From Siphonobacter curvatus (GTDB lineage Bacteria; Bacteroidota; Bacteroidia; Cytophagales; Spirosomataceae): a stretch of DNA of 64,000 nt. Made by a program: the position numbers and the translations under genes. This document shows, piece after piece, positions 8,674 through 18,170 of this stretch; the first letter of the stretch is position 1; each line of letters opens with the position of its first letter. Location of the stretch: positions 372,001 to 436,000 of the forward strand of contig NZ_PTRA01000001.1 of the NCBI RefSeq assembly GCF_002943425.1, read 5' to 3'. Below the pieces are notes generated by a model. It saw only the letters and a list, made by a program, of their open reading frames with translations. It ran no database searches and was not told the DNA's origin.

Positions 8674-10431
8674 ATGTCCCGTTGGTGGATTATTCTGATT
8701 GGAATCGTACTCTTACCGACTTTGCCCGCTTGGCATAGCCGGGCTCGCGTGGAAGACATTAAAACGCGTTTTCAGCAGCGTTTGATCGAATTTGAACGGA
8801 CAGCCGAACGCCTCGAACTGAGCTATCCGCTGGATACGGTCAACTCCCGCCAGTCGTTTCTGAATGCTCGCTTAGCTTACAAACGCATTGAATGGCTGGT
8901 GGAAGGCTACGATCCCGTCATGGCTCGTCAAATCAACGGTCCGCCAGTCGATGAAGTGGAAATGGAAGATCAGGTGCTGATTGAACCCCAGGGGTTTCAG
9001 GTCATCGAATCGATCATTTTCCCACGATTGGATACGACTCGACTGGATGAATTACAGCAGGAATGTGAGCAATTAACCATCAATGCCGGATTACTACGGA
9101 AACACCCCTGGCTCAACGAACTCAAAGAGGTTAATTTCTGGGATGCGATGCGGCTTGAACTAGCCCGCATCGCGACGCTGGGTATTATAGGCTACGATTC
9201 GCCGACGGTACAGTATTCGCTCCCGGAAGCAATTGCTTCGCTGGAAGGCTGTGAAGATTTGTTGAAGGAATACGAAGAGGTACCGGACATTCAGCGATTA
9301 CTAGCAGAGATCAAACAAAGCTTACAGTCCGAATTCGATGACCTGGATCGTTCGGCTTTTCTGACGCAGCGACTGCGACCATTGTGTAAAGCCCTGGAAA
9401 AGTACCAGCAGGAGTTGGGGATTAAATCGCTGGAAGATGACGGTCGATTTCTGATGCCAACGGCTTGGTGGATTTTTGACGAACAACTTTTCCGGCCCGA
9501 ACTGTACAGTCCTCATCCCGAATGGATGGCTACGGAAGAACGGATTGCTCTGGGACAGAAACTATTTTCAGAACCCCTGCTTTCCGGAAACGGACAGCGG
9601 AGCTGTGCCACCTGCCATCAGCCGGGACAGGCTTTTACCGATGGGTTGCCGAAGAGTATAGCCATGGGCAACCATGGGTCCGTACCCCGAAATGCTCCTA
9701 CGCTCTGGAATGCTGCGTTACAGGCTACGCTGTTTCAGGATGCCCGCTCGGCTTCCCTGGAAATGCAGATTGCGGATGTGTTACGAAATCCGCTGGAAAT
9801 GGATGCTTCGCTGGCCTCGGCGGTTGACAAGCTTTCAAAAAATAAAGCCTATCAGGAAGCTTTTCAGAAAGCGTACGGAGAATTAAATCCGCCGCAGGTA
9901 ATGAATGCTCTGGCCGCCTATCTGCGATCTCTGGAACGGCTCAACTCCCGCTTCGATCAGTACATGCGGGGAAATGACGCAGCCCTGAATCTGGAAGAAA
10001 AACGCGGACTGAACCTGTTTGCCGGGAAAGCGAAGTGTGCCACCTGTCATTTTCTGCCTCTGACCAACAGCATGTTACCGCCTTCGTATGAGCATTCGGA
10101 TGTGGAAGTACTGGGCGTTCCTGCCAACGCGGATTTGTCAAATCCACGACTGGACCCGGATCGTGGAGCAGGTGTAATCGCTAATTTCGACGTCCTACGG
10201 TATGCTTTCAAAACGCCGACGCTCCGCAATGTCGAGCATACGGGTCCGTACATGCACAATGGCGTATTTCAAACCCTGGAGGAAGTTGTTGAGTTTTATG
10301 ATCGGGGTGGTGGCCTGGGGATTGGATTGAACGTACCCAACCAGACCCTTTCGCCCGAACCTTTGCACCTGAGTGTTCATGAAAAATCCGATCTGGTTGC
10401 GTTTATGAAAACATTGACGGATTTGCCTTAA
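8674..10431 (+). CDS. Di-heme cytochrome c peroxidase (MauG/CCP family)
   Basis: A 585-residue exported protein with an N-terminal hydrophobic segment (about residues 4-20). The C-terminal 310 residues are a bacterial di-heme peroxidase with two covalent heme sites, SCATCHQ (C311-H315) and KCATCHF (C455-H459), plus the late segment GPYMHNGVFQTLEEVVEFYD typical of the family. It reduces H2O2 with electrons from periplasmic cytochromes, or oxidises a partner protein as MauG does. The first ~270 residues form a mainly helical extra domain without a heme motif, found in long Bacteroidota members. No electron-donor gene is adjacent. Confidence 0.9.
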   Translation: MSRWWIILIGIVLLPTLPAWHSRARVEDIKTRFQQRLIEFERTAERLELSYPLDTVNSRQSFLNARLAYKRIEWLVEGYDPVMARQINGPPVDEVEMEDQVLIEPQGFQVIESIIFPRLDTTRLDELQQECEQLTINAGLLRKHPWLNELKEVNFWDAMRLELARIATLGIIGYDSPTVQYSLPEAIASLEGCEDLLKEYEEVPDIQRLLAEIKQSLQSEFDDLDRSAFLTQRLRPLCKALEKYQQELGIKSLEDDGRFLMPTAWWIFDEQLFRPELYSPHPEWMATEERIALGQKLFSEPLLSGNGQRSCATCHQPGQAFTDGLPKSIAMGNHGSVPRNAPTLWNAALQATLFQDARSASLEMQIADVLRNPLEMDASLASAVDKLSKNKAYQEAFQKAYGELNPPQVMNALAAYLRSLERLNSRFDQYMRGNDAALNLEEKRGLNLFAGKAKCATCHFLPLTNSMLPPSYEHSDVEVLGVPANADLSNPRLDPDRGAGVIANFDVLRYAFKTPTLRNVEHTGPYMHNGVFQTLEEVVEFYDRGGGLGIGLNVPNQTLSPEPLHLSVHEKSDLVAFMKTLTDLP

Positions 10432-10526
10432 CTGGAAATTTCGGAGCCTCCCGGGAATAAATACTGAGAAAAGAGAGTTTGCCAATGGGGAGTAGCCGGC
10501 CCGTGTCCGGCCTTTTAGCTGACCGT

Positions 10527-11552
10527 ATGATCAACCGTAACCTTAGCGACGGACTGAATTTCGCCTCCAAACTCACCGCCCGGCGAGTCTGGAACGGACT
10601 CAAAGTCGTATCGAGCTATATCGAATCGAAGATTACCCAAAAGCCCGTACATCGGGGTTTGCCTATTGCTTTATCCTTTGAGCCTACGACTTCCTGTAAC
10701 CTGCGTTGCCCGGAATGTCCAAGTGGCCTGCGGTCGTTTACCCGGCCCACGGGTATGCTCGAAGGGGATCTGTTCAAACGTACAATCGACGAAATTGGGG
10801 CCGAGTTGCTGTATCTGATTTTTTATTTCCAGGGCGAACCCTACCTGCATCCGCAATTTCTGGAGATGGTGCAGTATGCTTCCCAGAAGGGGATTTATAC
10901 GGCGACTTCTACCAACGCTCATTACCTGACCGACGCCAATGCAAAGAAGACGGTCGAAAGCGGTCTCGACCGACTCATCATTTCCATCGACGGTACCACC
11001 CAGGATGTGTATCAGCAGTACCGCGTAGGCGGGAAGCTGCATAAAGTCATCGAGGGGACAAAGCATATTCTCAAGTGGAAAAAAGAACTGAAGTCGCAGA
11101 CGCCCCACGTCATTTTTCAGTTTCTGGTCGTGCAGCCCAATGAGCACCAGATTGAGGACGTGAAAAAGTTGGCAGCTGAACTCGGTGTAGATGCTGTGGG
11201 GTTGAAAACGGCCCAGATCTACGATTACGAAGGCGGGGATCCACTAATTCCGACCATTGACAAATACTCCCGCTACGCCAAACAAACGGATGGTACGTAC
11301 CGCATCAAAAACAAATTCGTGGATCACTGCTGGAAAATGTGGCACAGCTGCGTGATAACCTGGGACGGACTGGTAGTACCCTGCTGTTTTGATAAGGATG
11401 CCGAATACCGACTGGGCGATCTCAAGCAGGATTCCTTCAAGCAATTATGGAAGTCCAAGCCTTACGAACAATTCCGGGCTTCCCTGATTCGAAGCCGTTC
11501 CGAAATCGAGATGTGTAAGAACTGCACAGAAGGTACCAAAGTATGGGGTTAA
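10527..11552 (+). CDS. Radical SAM protein with SPASM domain
   Basis: The radical SAM cluster motif SCNLRCPEC (CX3CX2C at residues 57, 61 and 64 from this start) binds the [4Fe-4S] cluster that cleaves S-adenosylmethionine. The C-terminal third has a SPASM-type cysteine set (HSCVITWDGLVVPCCFDKD, then MCKNC near the end) for auxiliary clusters. The start is uncertain: TTG at 10479 and ATG at 10485 are in frame, but the ATG at 10527 gives 341 residues and the N-terminus expected for this family. No peptide precursor gene is adjacent, so the substrate is unknown. Confidence 0.87.
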   Translation: MINRNLSDGLNFASKLTARRVWNGLKVVSSYIESKITQKPVHRGLPIALSFEPTTSCNLRCPECPSGLRSFTRPTGMLEGDLFKRTIDEIGAELLYLIFYFQGEPYLHPQFLEMVQYASQKGIYTATSTNAHYLTDANAKKTVESGLDRLIISIDGTTQDVYQQYRVGGKLHKVIEGTKHILKWKKELKSQTPHVIFQFLVVQPNEHQIEDVKKLAAELGVDAVGLKTAQIYDYEGGDPLIPTIDKYSRYAKQTDGTYRIKNKFVDHCWKMWHSCVITWDGLVVPCCFDKDAEYRLGDLKQDSFKQLWKSKPYEQFRASLIRSRSEIEMCKNCTEGTKVWG

Positions 11553-11747
11553 GGAGGCAAAAGCCCGACAAATAGTCTGATTACTCATTTTTTTTAGAGC
11601 ACTTTGCTTAATAAGGCACTGAGAATCAATAAGACTTTCTACGCCTGCTTCAAGAAAAACTTTTAGCGTGAAACTTTCGTGGAACATTTGCTAGGCAATC
11701 CGATGGTTTGTTCGCATCTTTGAAATTCTAACGCACTGAGTTTACTT

Positions 11748-12527
11748 ATGGCCAAAGTCATTGCCATTGCCAACCAGAAGGGGGGAGTTGGGAAAACCAC
11801 CACTACGATCAACCTCGCCGCTAGTTTGGCAACCCTGGAGTACCGCACGTTGATTGTAGACGCTGACCCACAGGCTAACTCTACGTCGGGACTCGGGTTC
11901 AATCCGAAAGAAATTGAAAATTCCATCTACGAATGCATGGTTGATGGAATCAACGTATCCGATATCATCATTCAGACCGAAATTGATTACCTCGATCTGA
12001 TTCCCTCGCACATTGATCTGGTTGGGGCGGAAATTGAAATGATCAATCTGAAAACCCGCGAAGAAAAAATGAAAGAAGCCCTGGCTTCTGTTCGCGATGA
12101 GTATGATTTCGTCATTATCGACTGTTCGCCTTCGCTGGGCTTAATTACGATCAACAGCCTCGTGGCTTCTGATTCCGTTATTATTCCCGTACAGTGTGAA
12201 TACTTCGCTTTGGAAGGCTTAGGGAAGTTGCTTAACACGATCAAGATCATTCAGACGCGACTAAACACCAACCTGAGTATCGAGGGAATTCTGTTGACGA
12301 TGTACGATCTGCGGGTACGGTTATCCAATCAGGTGGTGAATGAAGTAACGGCTCACTTCCAGAATATGGTTTTTAATACCATTATTCCCCGGAACATCCG
12401 TCTTTCCGAATCGCCCAGCTTTGGGGTGCCCGCCATTGCTCACGACGCAGATTCCAAAGGAGCCATCAGTTACCTGAACCTGGCCCGTGAAATTCTGACC
12501 AAAAACGGCTTAGTAACCATAGATTGA
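11748..12527 (+). CDS. parA: Chromosome partitioning ATPase ParA (Soj)
   Basis: A 259-residue ParA/MinD-family ATPase. The deviant Walker A motif KGGVGKTTTTINLA starts at residue 11, Walker A' is VDADPQANST, and Walker B is FVIIDCSPSLG. It forms a nucleoid-bound gradient that moves ParB-parS complexes to segregate chromosome origins. parB follows 48 bases downstream in the same operon. The pair is chromosomal in context (followed by dapB and lepB), so this is not a plasmid system. No parS site was identified in the window. Confidence 0.96.
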   Translation: MAKVIAIANQKGGVGKTTTTINLAASLATLEYRTLIVDADPQANSTSGLGFNPKEIENSIYECMVDGINVSDIIIQTEIDYLDLIPSHIDLVGAEIEMINLKTREEKMKEALASVRDEYDFVIIDCSPSLGLITINSLVASDSVIIPVQCEYFALEGLGKLLNTIKIIQTRLNTNLSIEGILLTMYDLRVRLSNQVVNEVTAHFQNMVFNTIIPRNIRLSESPSFGVPAIAHDADSKGAISYLNLAREILTKNGLVTID

Positions 12528-12575
12528 GAAGAGTTGGGCGTTTAGGTACTCGCCTGAACCCTAAGCAGTGACGAC

Positions 12576-13490
12576 ATGAATAACACCAATAAAAAAAGGG
12601 TTGGGTTAGGACGCGGTCTGGGAGCCTTATTGCAGGATTCGGACTCGGTGAACAACAGCCGGCCCAGTGCAACCCCGTTGTCGGCTCTGGAGCACATTAG
12701 CTCCATGAACGAGATCAATGTTAACTTTATTGAAACGAATCCTTTTCAGCCCCGTACGCATTTCGACGAAGAGTCGCTGGCGGAACTGGCCGAGTCCATT
12801 CGTATTCAAGGAATTATTCAGCCCATTACGGTTCGTCAATTGGGCCGTGAGCAATACCAGCTCATCTCGGGTGAACGTCGCTTGCAGGCTTCTAAACGGG
12901 CGGGTCTGACGCATATTCCGGCGTACATTCGCACGGCCAATGACCAGCAGATGCTCGAAATGGCTCTGATTGAGAACATTCAGCGGGAAAACCTGAACGC
13001 CATCGAAATTGCTCTAAGTTACCAACGATTAATTTCGGAGTGTAACCTGCGGCAGGAAGAACTGGGCGATCGCGTAGGTAAAAACCGGACGACGGTCAAT
13101 AACTACATTCGTTTACTGAAGTTACCACCGGTGATTCAGGCGGCGTTGCGGGATAATAAAATCTCCATGGGTCACGCCCGAGCTATCATCAACATCGACG
13201 ATGTGGATACGCAGCTGAGTCTGTTCAAACGCATTGTAGACGAAGACTGGTCGGTACGGCGGGTAGAAGAAGAGGTTCGGAAAATCCAGAATCCGGAACT
13301 GGCCCAGGATAAAACCAAAAAAGTACCTTTAAAGCAGGAAATCCGTAATCTTCAGTTTCGGCTTTCCTCGTACTTCGGATCGAAAGTTTCCATTAAATCC
13401 GATGAAAAAGACAAAGGTGAAATCCGTATTCCCTTTACCAATCAGGAAGATCTGGATCGAATCCTGGGTGTACTGGGTGAGTTATCCTAA
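12576..13490 (+). CDS. parB: Chromosome partitioning protein ParB (Spo0J)
   Basis: A 304-residue ParB/Spo0J protein. The N-terminal KRVGLGRGLGALL is the ParA-stimulating motif. The ParB/Srx domain follows with NPFQPR and the CTP-binding GERRLQASKRAG (about residues 92-103), then the helix-turn-helix that reads parS (about 140-190, LGDRVGKNRTTVNNYIRLL), then a C-terminal dimerisation domain. CTP-dependent clamp loading is established for the family. Order and spacing after parA support co-transcription. Confidence 0.96.
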   Translation: MNNTNKKRVGLGRGLGALLQDSDSVNNSRPSATPLSALEHISSMNEINVNFIETNPFQPRTHFDEESLAELAESIRIQGIIQPITVRQLGREQYQLISGERRLQASKRAGLTHIPAYIRTANDQQMLEMALIENIQRENLNAIEIALSYQRLISECNLRQEELGDRVGKNRTTVNNYIRLLKLPPVIQAALRDNKISMGHARAIINIDDVDTQLSLFKRIVDEDWSVRRVEEEVRKIQNPELAQDKTKKVPLKQEIRNLQFRLSSYFGSKVSIKSDEKDKGEIRIPFTNQEDLDRILGVLGELS

Positions 13491-13563
13491 GAATATTTAA
13501 CAGTTTTTAGAAGTGATACGAAGTAAATCAGAGCGTTCTTTGGCCTTTCATTTATCAATCGCC

Positions 13564-14178
13564 ATGAGGTTTCTGATTTATTTCGTATTGTTTTTAGGAC
13601 TGGTAAAGCCCGCATTAGCCCAGAAAGCTGATTCGGTACAGATTGCCCGCGTAGGCGTTGATTCACTGACGAAATCCATTCCTGAGCCGAAAGGAAAGCT
13701 TAGAAAACCCCTGAACATTGTTCCCAAGTACGCCACATATCGTTCGCTGGCGTTACCAGGTTGGGGGCAGGCTTACGTACGCCAGTACTGGACCATTCCC
13801 ATCATATACGGGGGATTTGGTGCATTGGGGTACGCCATTCATTGGAATCAAGTCCGATACAAACAGTCCATAACGGCCTGGCAAAGTCTGATTGATCAAA
13901 AGGTCACTACGGTGCCTGTGACCATTGGAGGTACGTACTACAATGCTTTAAATCAAGATCAGCTCAGGCAAAGTACATCCCTATACCGTCGTCAACGGGA
14001 TTTATCCATTATCGGCTGCGTAGTGCTTTACGCCTTTCAACTCGTGGAAGCGAACGTTACGGCTCACCTGAAGACCTTTGATAATACCGACGATATTTCA
14101 TTCCGGCTAAAACCGGGCGTGCAGACCGATTACGTGAGCACACCCATGGGGGTCACGGCTGTTTTTACTTTGAAATAA
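13564..14178 (+). CDS. DUF5683 domain-containing exported protein
   Basis: A 204-residue protein with a signal peptide ending near FLGLVKPALAQ (about residues 1-19), followed by a conserved region around SLALPGWGQAYVRQYWT. Two hydrophobic stretches suggest membrane association. It resembles DUF5683 proteins, which in Bacteroidota are regularly encoded between parB and dapB. An in-frame start upstream (13513) exists, but the ATG at 13564 gives a clean signal peptide. The function is unknown; its position suggests co-transcription with parAB. Confidence 0.75.
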   Translation: MRFLIYFVLFLGLVKPALAQKADSVQIARVGVDSLTKSIPEPKGKLRKPLNIVPKYATYRSLALPGWGQAYVRQYWTIPIIYGGFGALGYAIHWNQVRYKQSITAWQSLIDQKVTTVPVTIGGTYYNALNQDQLRQSTSLYRRQRDLSIIGCVVLYAFQLVEANVTAHLKTFDNTDDISFRLKPGVQTDYVSTPMGVTAVFTLK

Positions 14179-14301
14179 TCCATCGTTTAAGGTTTGAACG
14201 GGTTTGAAGTTTAATGGTTGAGTTTATACAAACTTTAAACTTTTAAACCTAAAACGCTTCAAACTACAAACCACCTGAAAGCAAACCTGAAATTCATTTC
14301 C

Positions 14302-15018
14302 ATGCGAATAGTACTCCTGGGCTACGGAAAAATGGGCAAAGTCATTGAAGGCATTGCCCTGGAACGTGGCCACGAAATTGTAGGTCGGATCGACGAAACC
14401 AATCGGGCTGATTTTGCCAGCTTTTCGCCCGCTACGGCCGATGTCGTGATTGAATTCAGTCACCCCACGGCTGCCTTACAAAACCTGAAAGATTCCATCG
14501 GACAGGGCTTGCCCACCGTATGCGGTACCACGGGCTGGCTAGAACATCGTTCGGAAATCGAAGCCCTGACGGCTAAAACCAGCGGAGCCTTTTTCTACGC
14601 TTCTAACTACAGCATTGGTGTCAACCTGTTTTTTCGTTTGAATCAGCAGTTGGCTAAACTGATTAGTCCGTATTCGGAATATCAGGTAGAGATGACTGAA
14701 ATTCACCACATCCATAAAAAAGACGCCCCGAGTGGTACGGCCATTACCCTGGCTGAAGGCATTTTAGAGGTAAATAACCGTCTATCCCAATGGGCATTGG
14801 AAGAAGGCGATGGACGTAGTACCTTGCCCATCAAAGCTTTGCGGGAAGGGGAAGTGCCGGGTACCCACGTCGTAACCTACGAATCTGCTGTCGATTCCAT
14901 TGAGATCAAACATACCGCTCACAACCGCCAGGGCTTTGCATTAGGGGCCGTCGTTGCCGCTGAGTGGCTGGTAGGCAAAGTAGGCGTATTTGGTATGGAT
15001 GATTTACTGGGCGTATAA
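14302..15018 (+). CDS. dapB: 4-hydroxy-tetrahydrodipicolinate reductase
   Basis: Reduces 4-hydroxy-tetrahydrodipicolinate with NAD(P)H in the diaminopimelate/lysine pathway. The N-terminal GYGKMGKVIE is the nucleotide-binding loop, EIHHIHKKDAPSGTA is the DapB signature with catalytic His and Lys, and the C-terminus closes the Rossmann fold. At 238 residues it is shorter than the E. coli enzyme (273), which is usual in Bacteroidota. It is placed between the par genes and lepB, as in related genomes. Confidence 0.95.
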   Translation: MRIVLLGYGKMGKVIEGIALERGHEIVGRIDETNRADFASFSPATADVVIEFSHPTAALQNLKDSIGQGLPTVCGTTGWLEHRSEIEALTAKTSGAFFYASNYSIGVNLFFRLNQQLAKLISPYSEYQVEMTEIHHIHKKDAPSGTAITLAEGILEVNNRLSQWALEEGDGRSTLPIKALREGEVPGTHVVTYESAVDSIEIKHTAHNRQGFALGAVVAAEWLVGKVGVFGMDDLLGV

Positions 15019-15115
15019 GAAATCAAACGCGTTTGACGTTGGAGAAAGGTTGAGAATACGGGGATTGGCCCATCAAAGTACTACCAACTGAAAATAGAAA
15101 CTGTATACTGAAAAA

Positions 15116-16249
15116 ATGGAAGTAAAAACTGTACATCAGGAGCAACCCAAAAAGAAGAAGTCGGCATTTCGGGAGTGGCTGGATTCTATCGTATTTGCGG
15201 TAGTAGCCGCCACGCTGATTCGGTGGTTGTTTCTGGAAGCCTATACGATTCCTACACCTTCGATGGAAAACAGCCTGCTGGTGGGGGATTTCCTGTTTGT
15301 AAGCAAACTGCATTACGGTACCCGTACGCCCCAAACGCCATTGCAAGTGCCGCTTACACACCAGAAAATCTGGGGTACGAATATCGATTCATACCTGGAC
15401 TGGGTGAAACTTCCCATGTACCGCCTACCCGGTTTCTCGCACGTGAAGAATGGAGATGTGGTCGTTTTCAACTACCCCGATTCGCTGCATTTGCCCGCTG
15501 ATTTACGGCCCAATTATATCAAACGTTGCATCGGTATTCCGGGGGACGTAGTAGAGGTGCGAGCTACGCAGGTTTTCATTAATGGCAAAGCCATGGAAAA
15601 TCCGCAGAAAATGCTTCAGCCTTACCGGGTGTATACCAATGAGTCTTTGGACGAGAAGTTTTTCCTAAAATACGACATCTGGAATCGTCGTAATGAAAGC
15701 CCGAATGTATACCCGATCACGGAGCTTGATTCCGTACGCAGAGAAATGATTACCGTTGGTTATGAAGTCAATACGAGTGCCGATGTAGCCAAAAAATTCC
15801 AGGAAATGGGGATGCGGGTAGAACCCAGAATCCTCGAAAAAGGCGAACGTAGCGAAGTCATTTACCCTAATTCTTCTTTATTCGACTGGAATCAGGATAA
15901 TTTCGGTCCGCTTCAGGTTCCCAAGAAAGGGGAAACCATTCAGCTCACGACTGAAAACATTGCTAAATACCGGGACGTCATTGAAAATTACGAGTACAAT
16001 GACAAAGTAGAAATCGATGGTACGACGGTGAAAATCAACGGTACTGCCGTTTCAACGTACACGTTCAAACAGGATTATTACTTCATGATGGGGGATAACC
16101 GCAGCAACTCGGCCGATTCGCGGTACTGGGGTTTTGTTCCTTCCGACCATATCGTTGGGAAAGCCGTCTTTATCTGGATGTCGTTGGATCCTGAAGGAAG
16201 TTTCCTCAACAAAATTCGCTGGAAACGCCTGTTTCACTTGATCGACTAA
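15116..16249 (+). CDS. lepB: Signal peptidase I
   Basis: Membrane serine protease that removes signal peptides from exported preproteins. One N-terminal helix (about residues 22-42) is followed by the catalytic serine in IPTPSMENSLLVGD (S49) and the general-base lysine in YIKRCIGIPGDVVE (K136). The box MMGDNRSNSADSR near residue 323 is the conserved SPase domain E. At 377 residues it is long, with an insertion of about 130 residues between the Lys box and domain E, normal for Bacteroidota LepB. It ends at a clear intrinsic terminator. Confidence 0.95.
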   Translation: MEVKTVHQEQPKKKKSAFREWLDSIVFAVVAATLIRWLFLEAYTIPTPSMENSLLVGDFLFVSKLHYGTRTPQTPLQVPLTHQKIWGTNIDSYLDWVKLPMYRLPGFSHVKNGDVVVFNYPDSLHLPADLRPNYIKRCIGIPGDVVEVRATQVFINGKAMENPQKMLQPYRVYTNESLDEKFFLKYDIWNRRNESPNVYPITELDSVRREMITVGYEVNTSADVAKKFQEMGMRVEPRILEKGERSEVIYPNSSLFDWNQDNFGPLQVPKKGETIQLTTENIAKYRDVIENYEYNDKVEIDGTTVKINGTAVSTYTFKQDYYFMMGDNRSNSADSRYWGFVPSDHIVGKAVFIWMSLDPEGSFLNKIRWKRLFHLID

Positions 16250-16274
16250 CTAGTAATTCTTTTCTTTTTATAAG

Positions 16275-16304
16275 GCCCGTGTTCGGAAGAATACGGGCTT
16301 TTTT
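16275..16304 (+). terminator. Intrinsic terminator after lepB
   Basis: A ten-pair stem (GCCCGTGTTC with GAATACGGGC, one G-U pair) closes a GGAA tetraloop and is followed by TTTTTT. Confidence 0.9.
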
Positions 16305-16413
16305 GTTTGTGAGCAATAAAAACAATTTTTTAAGGAAATAATCATAATTTAGAGCCGCTTGGATGATTTGATTGCCTGCTGAACTGATTCGTTCATTTAA
16401 TCTCTAAACCCCT

Positions 16414-18024
16414 ATGCAAGGCTTGCAACGTATTGATTACGGTGTCTTTCTGATTTATTTCTTGCTCGTTTCTTCTTATGGCTACTGGATTTACCGCCGC
16501 AAAAAGTCCAGTGAAACCAATACCAAAGATTTCTTTCTGGCGGAAGGCTCGCTGACCTGGTGGGCGATTGGGGCTTCGCTGATTGCTTCCAACATTTCTG
16601 CCGAGCACTTCATCGGCATGTCGGGTTCGGGTTTTGCAATGGGACTGGCCATTTCTTCGTACGAATGGATGTCGGCAGCTACGCTGATTATTGTGGCTAT
16701 TTTCTTTATTCCCATTTATCTGAAGAACAAGATTTATACGATGCCGCAGTTTCTGTCGCAACGTTACAACGATACGGTGGCAACGATTATGGCCGTATTC
16801 TGGCTATTGCTGTACGTATTTGTAAATCTTACTTCCATTTTGTACCTCGGGGCCCTAGCCGTTGAAACCATTTCCGGTGTACCCTTTACCACCTGTATGC
16901 TCGGACTGGCCGCTTTCGCCATTTTCATTACGCTCGGTGGGATGAAAGTAATTGGCTATACGGATTTGATTCAGGTGGTAGTGCTGATCATGGGTGGGGT
17001 CGCAGTAACGTTCTTGGCCCTGCAAATGGTATCAGATCAATGGGGCGGCAACGGCGTAATCGATGGACTAAGTTTATTGCACACGCACGCCAATGGCCAT
17101 TTCCACATGATCTTTTCCGAAGGACATACCTACTACTACGAGTTACCCGGCATGGCCGTACTTTTTGGCGGTATGTGGATTAACAACCTGAATTACTGGG
17201 GCTGTAATCAGTACATCGTGCAGCGGGCTTTAGGAGCCGATCTACCAACGGCCCGGAGCGGTATCCTGTTTGCGGCGTTTCTCAAGCTCGTCATTCCGCT
17301 CATCTGTGTGATTCCCGGTATTGCGGCGTACGTGCTTTATCAAAACGGAGCCTTTCAGCAGGAGATGGTTGACGCCGCCGGAAAAGTAAAACCCGATCAC
17401 GCGTACCCAACGCTGATGAATTTACTGCCAACGGGCTTAAAGGGATTGGCATTTGCGGCCCTAACGGCGGCCATCGTAGCGTCACTAGCGGGAAAATGTA
17501 ACAGTATTTCGACGATCTTTAGTCTGGATATTTACAAGAAATTCCTCAATAAAGATGCTTCCGAAAAACAGACCGTTTTAATTGGAAGAATTGCCGTATG
17601 GGTGGCCTTTGCCATCGCCTTACTCATCACGCCGCAGTTACGTCATCTCGAACAGGCGTACCAGTTCATTCAGGAATACTCCAATTACCTGACGCCCGGA
17701 GCCTTTGCCCTGTTTTTCCTAGGGTTGTTCTGGAAACGTACGACCTCCACGGCAGCCCTCGTGGCGGCGAGTGTATCCATTCCGCTGGCGTTGCTGTTCA
17801 AGTGGCTGCCCGATACTCCTATTCCTTTTCTGCACCGCACGGGCTGGTGTTTCCTGATTCTGGCCGGACTCATGATTATTATTTCGTTGCTCGATACATC
17901 CAGTAAATTCAATCCTAAGGGCTTAGTACTGACGCGATCCATGTTCCGGATTTCACCTTCGTTCGTCGTTTTTTCGGCCCTGGTTTGGGGAATCATTGCG
18001 GCGTTGTACACTGTTTTCTGGTAA
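16414..18024 (+). CDS. Solute:sodium symporter (SSS/SGLT family)
   Basis: A 536-residue inner-membrane transporter with about 13-14 membrane helices and SGLT-like landmarks: FLAEGSLTWWAIGASLIASN near residues 42-61, the GMSGSGFAMG region, and the cytoplasmic LGGMKVIGYTDLIQ. The family couples Na+ to uptake of sugars, inositol or other solutes. The next gene on the same strand encodes myo-inositol oxygenase, so inositol is a reasonable substrate guess, but this rests on context only. Its promoter was not clearly located; the preceding 160 bases are A/T rich. Confidence 0.9.
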   Translation: MQGLQRIDYGVFLIYFLLVSSYGYWIYRRKKSSETNTKDFFLAEGSLTWWAIGASLIASNISAEHFIGMSGSGFAMGLAISSYEWMSAATLIIVAIFFIPIYLKNKIYTMPQFLSQRYNDTVATIMAVFWLLLYVFVNLTSILYLGALAVETISGVPFTTCMLGLAAFAIFITLGGMKVIGYTDLIQVVVLIMGGVAVTFLALQMVSDQWGGNGVIDGLSLLHTHANGHFHMIFSEGHTYYYELPGMAVLFGGMWINNLNYWGCNQYIVQRALGADLPTARSGILFAAFLKLVIPLICVIPGIAAYVLYQNGAFQQEMVDAAGKVKPDHAYPTLMNLLPTGLKGLAFAALTAAIVASLAGKCNSISTIFSLDIYKKFLNKDASEKQTVLIGRIAVWVAFAIALLITPQLRHLEQAYQFIQEYSNYLTPGAFALFFLGLFWKRTTSTAALVAASVSIPLALLFKWLPDTPIPFLHRTGWCFLILAGLMIIISLLDTSSKFNPKGLVLTRSMFRISPSFVVFSALVWGIIAALYTVFW

Positions 18025-18095
18025 AAAAAGAATATACGTTCTGAGATTAGTTCAAAAAATACTATTTATTGTCTAAGCATTTTTGAAAATTAAAT

Positions 18096-18103
18096 TACCT
18101 TTG
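18096..18103 (+). promoter_or_regulatory. -7 promoter element for the myo-inositol oxygenase gene
   Basis: TACCTTTG matches TAnnTTTG and sits 67 bases before the ATG at 18171. A TTG at 18069-18071 is 24 bases upstream, slightly longer than the usual spacer. The oxygenase may therefore be transcribed independently of the symporter. Confidence 0.5.
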
Positions 18104-18170
18104 AAAAAACGGTAACGAATTCAATTTCAACGGCATAAACGATTTTTCTGTCCTGTTAAACCAAGAAGTA

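Noticed and set aside
10671-11147. A 158-codon minus-strand open frame
   Set aside because: It is a shadow of the radical SAM gene, which carries the cysteine motif on the plus strand.
14179-14301. AAACTTTAAAC-like low-complexity stretch before dapB as a functional repeat; similar tracts near 7340 and 44640
   Set aside because: The tracts are A/T-rich and irregular, without a fixed unit or spacing, so I treat them as low-complexity intergenic sequence.
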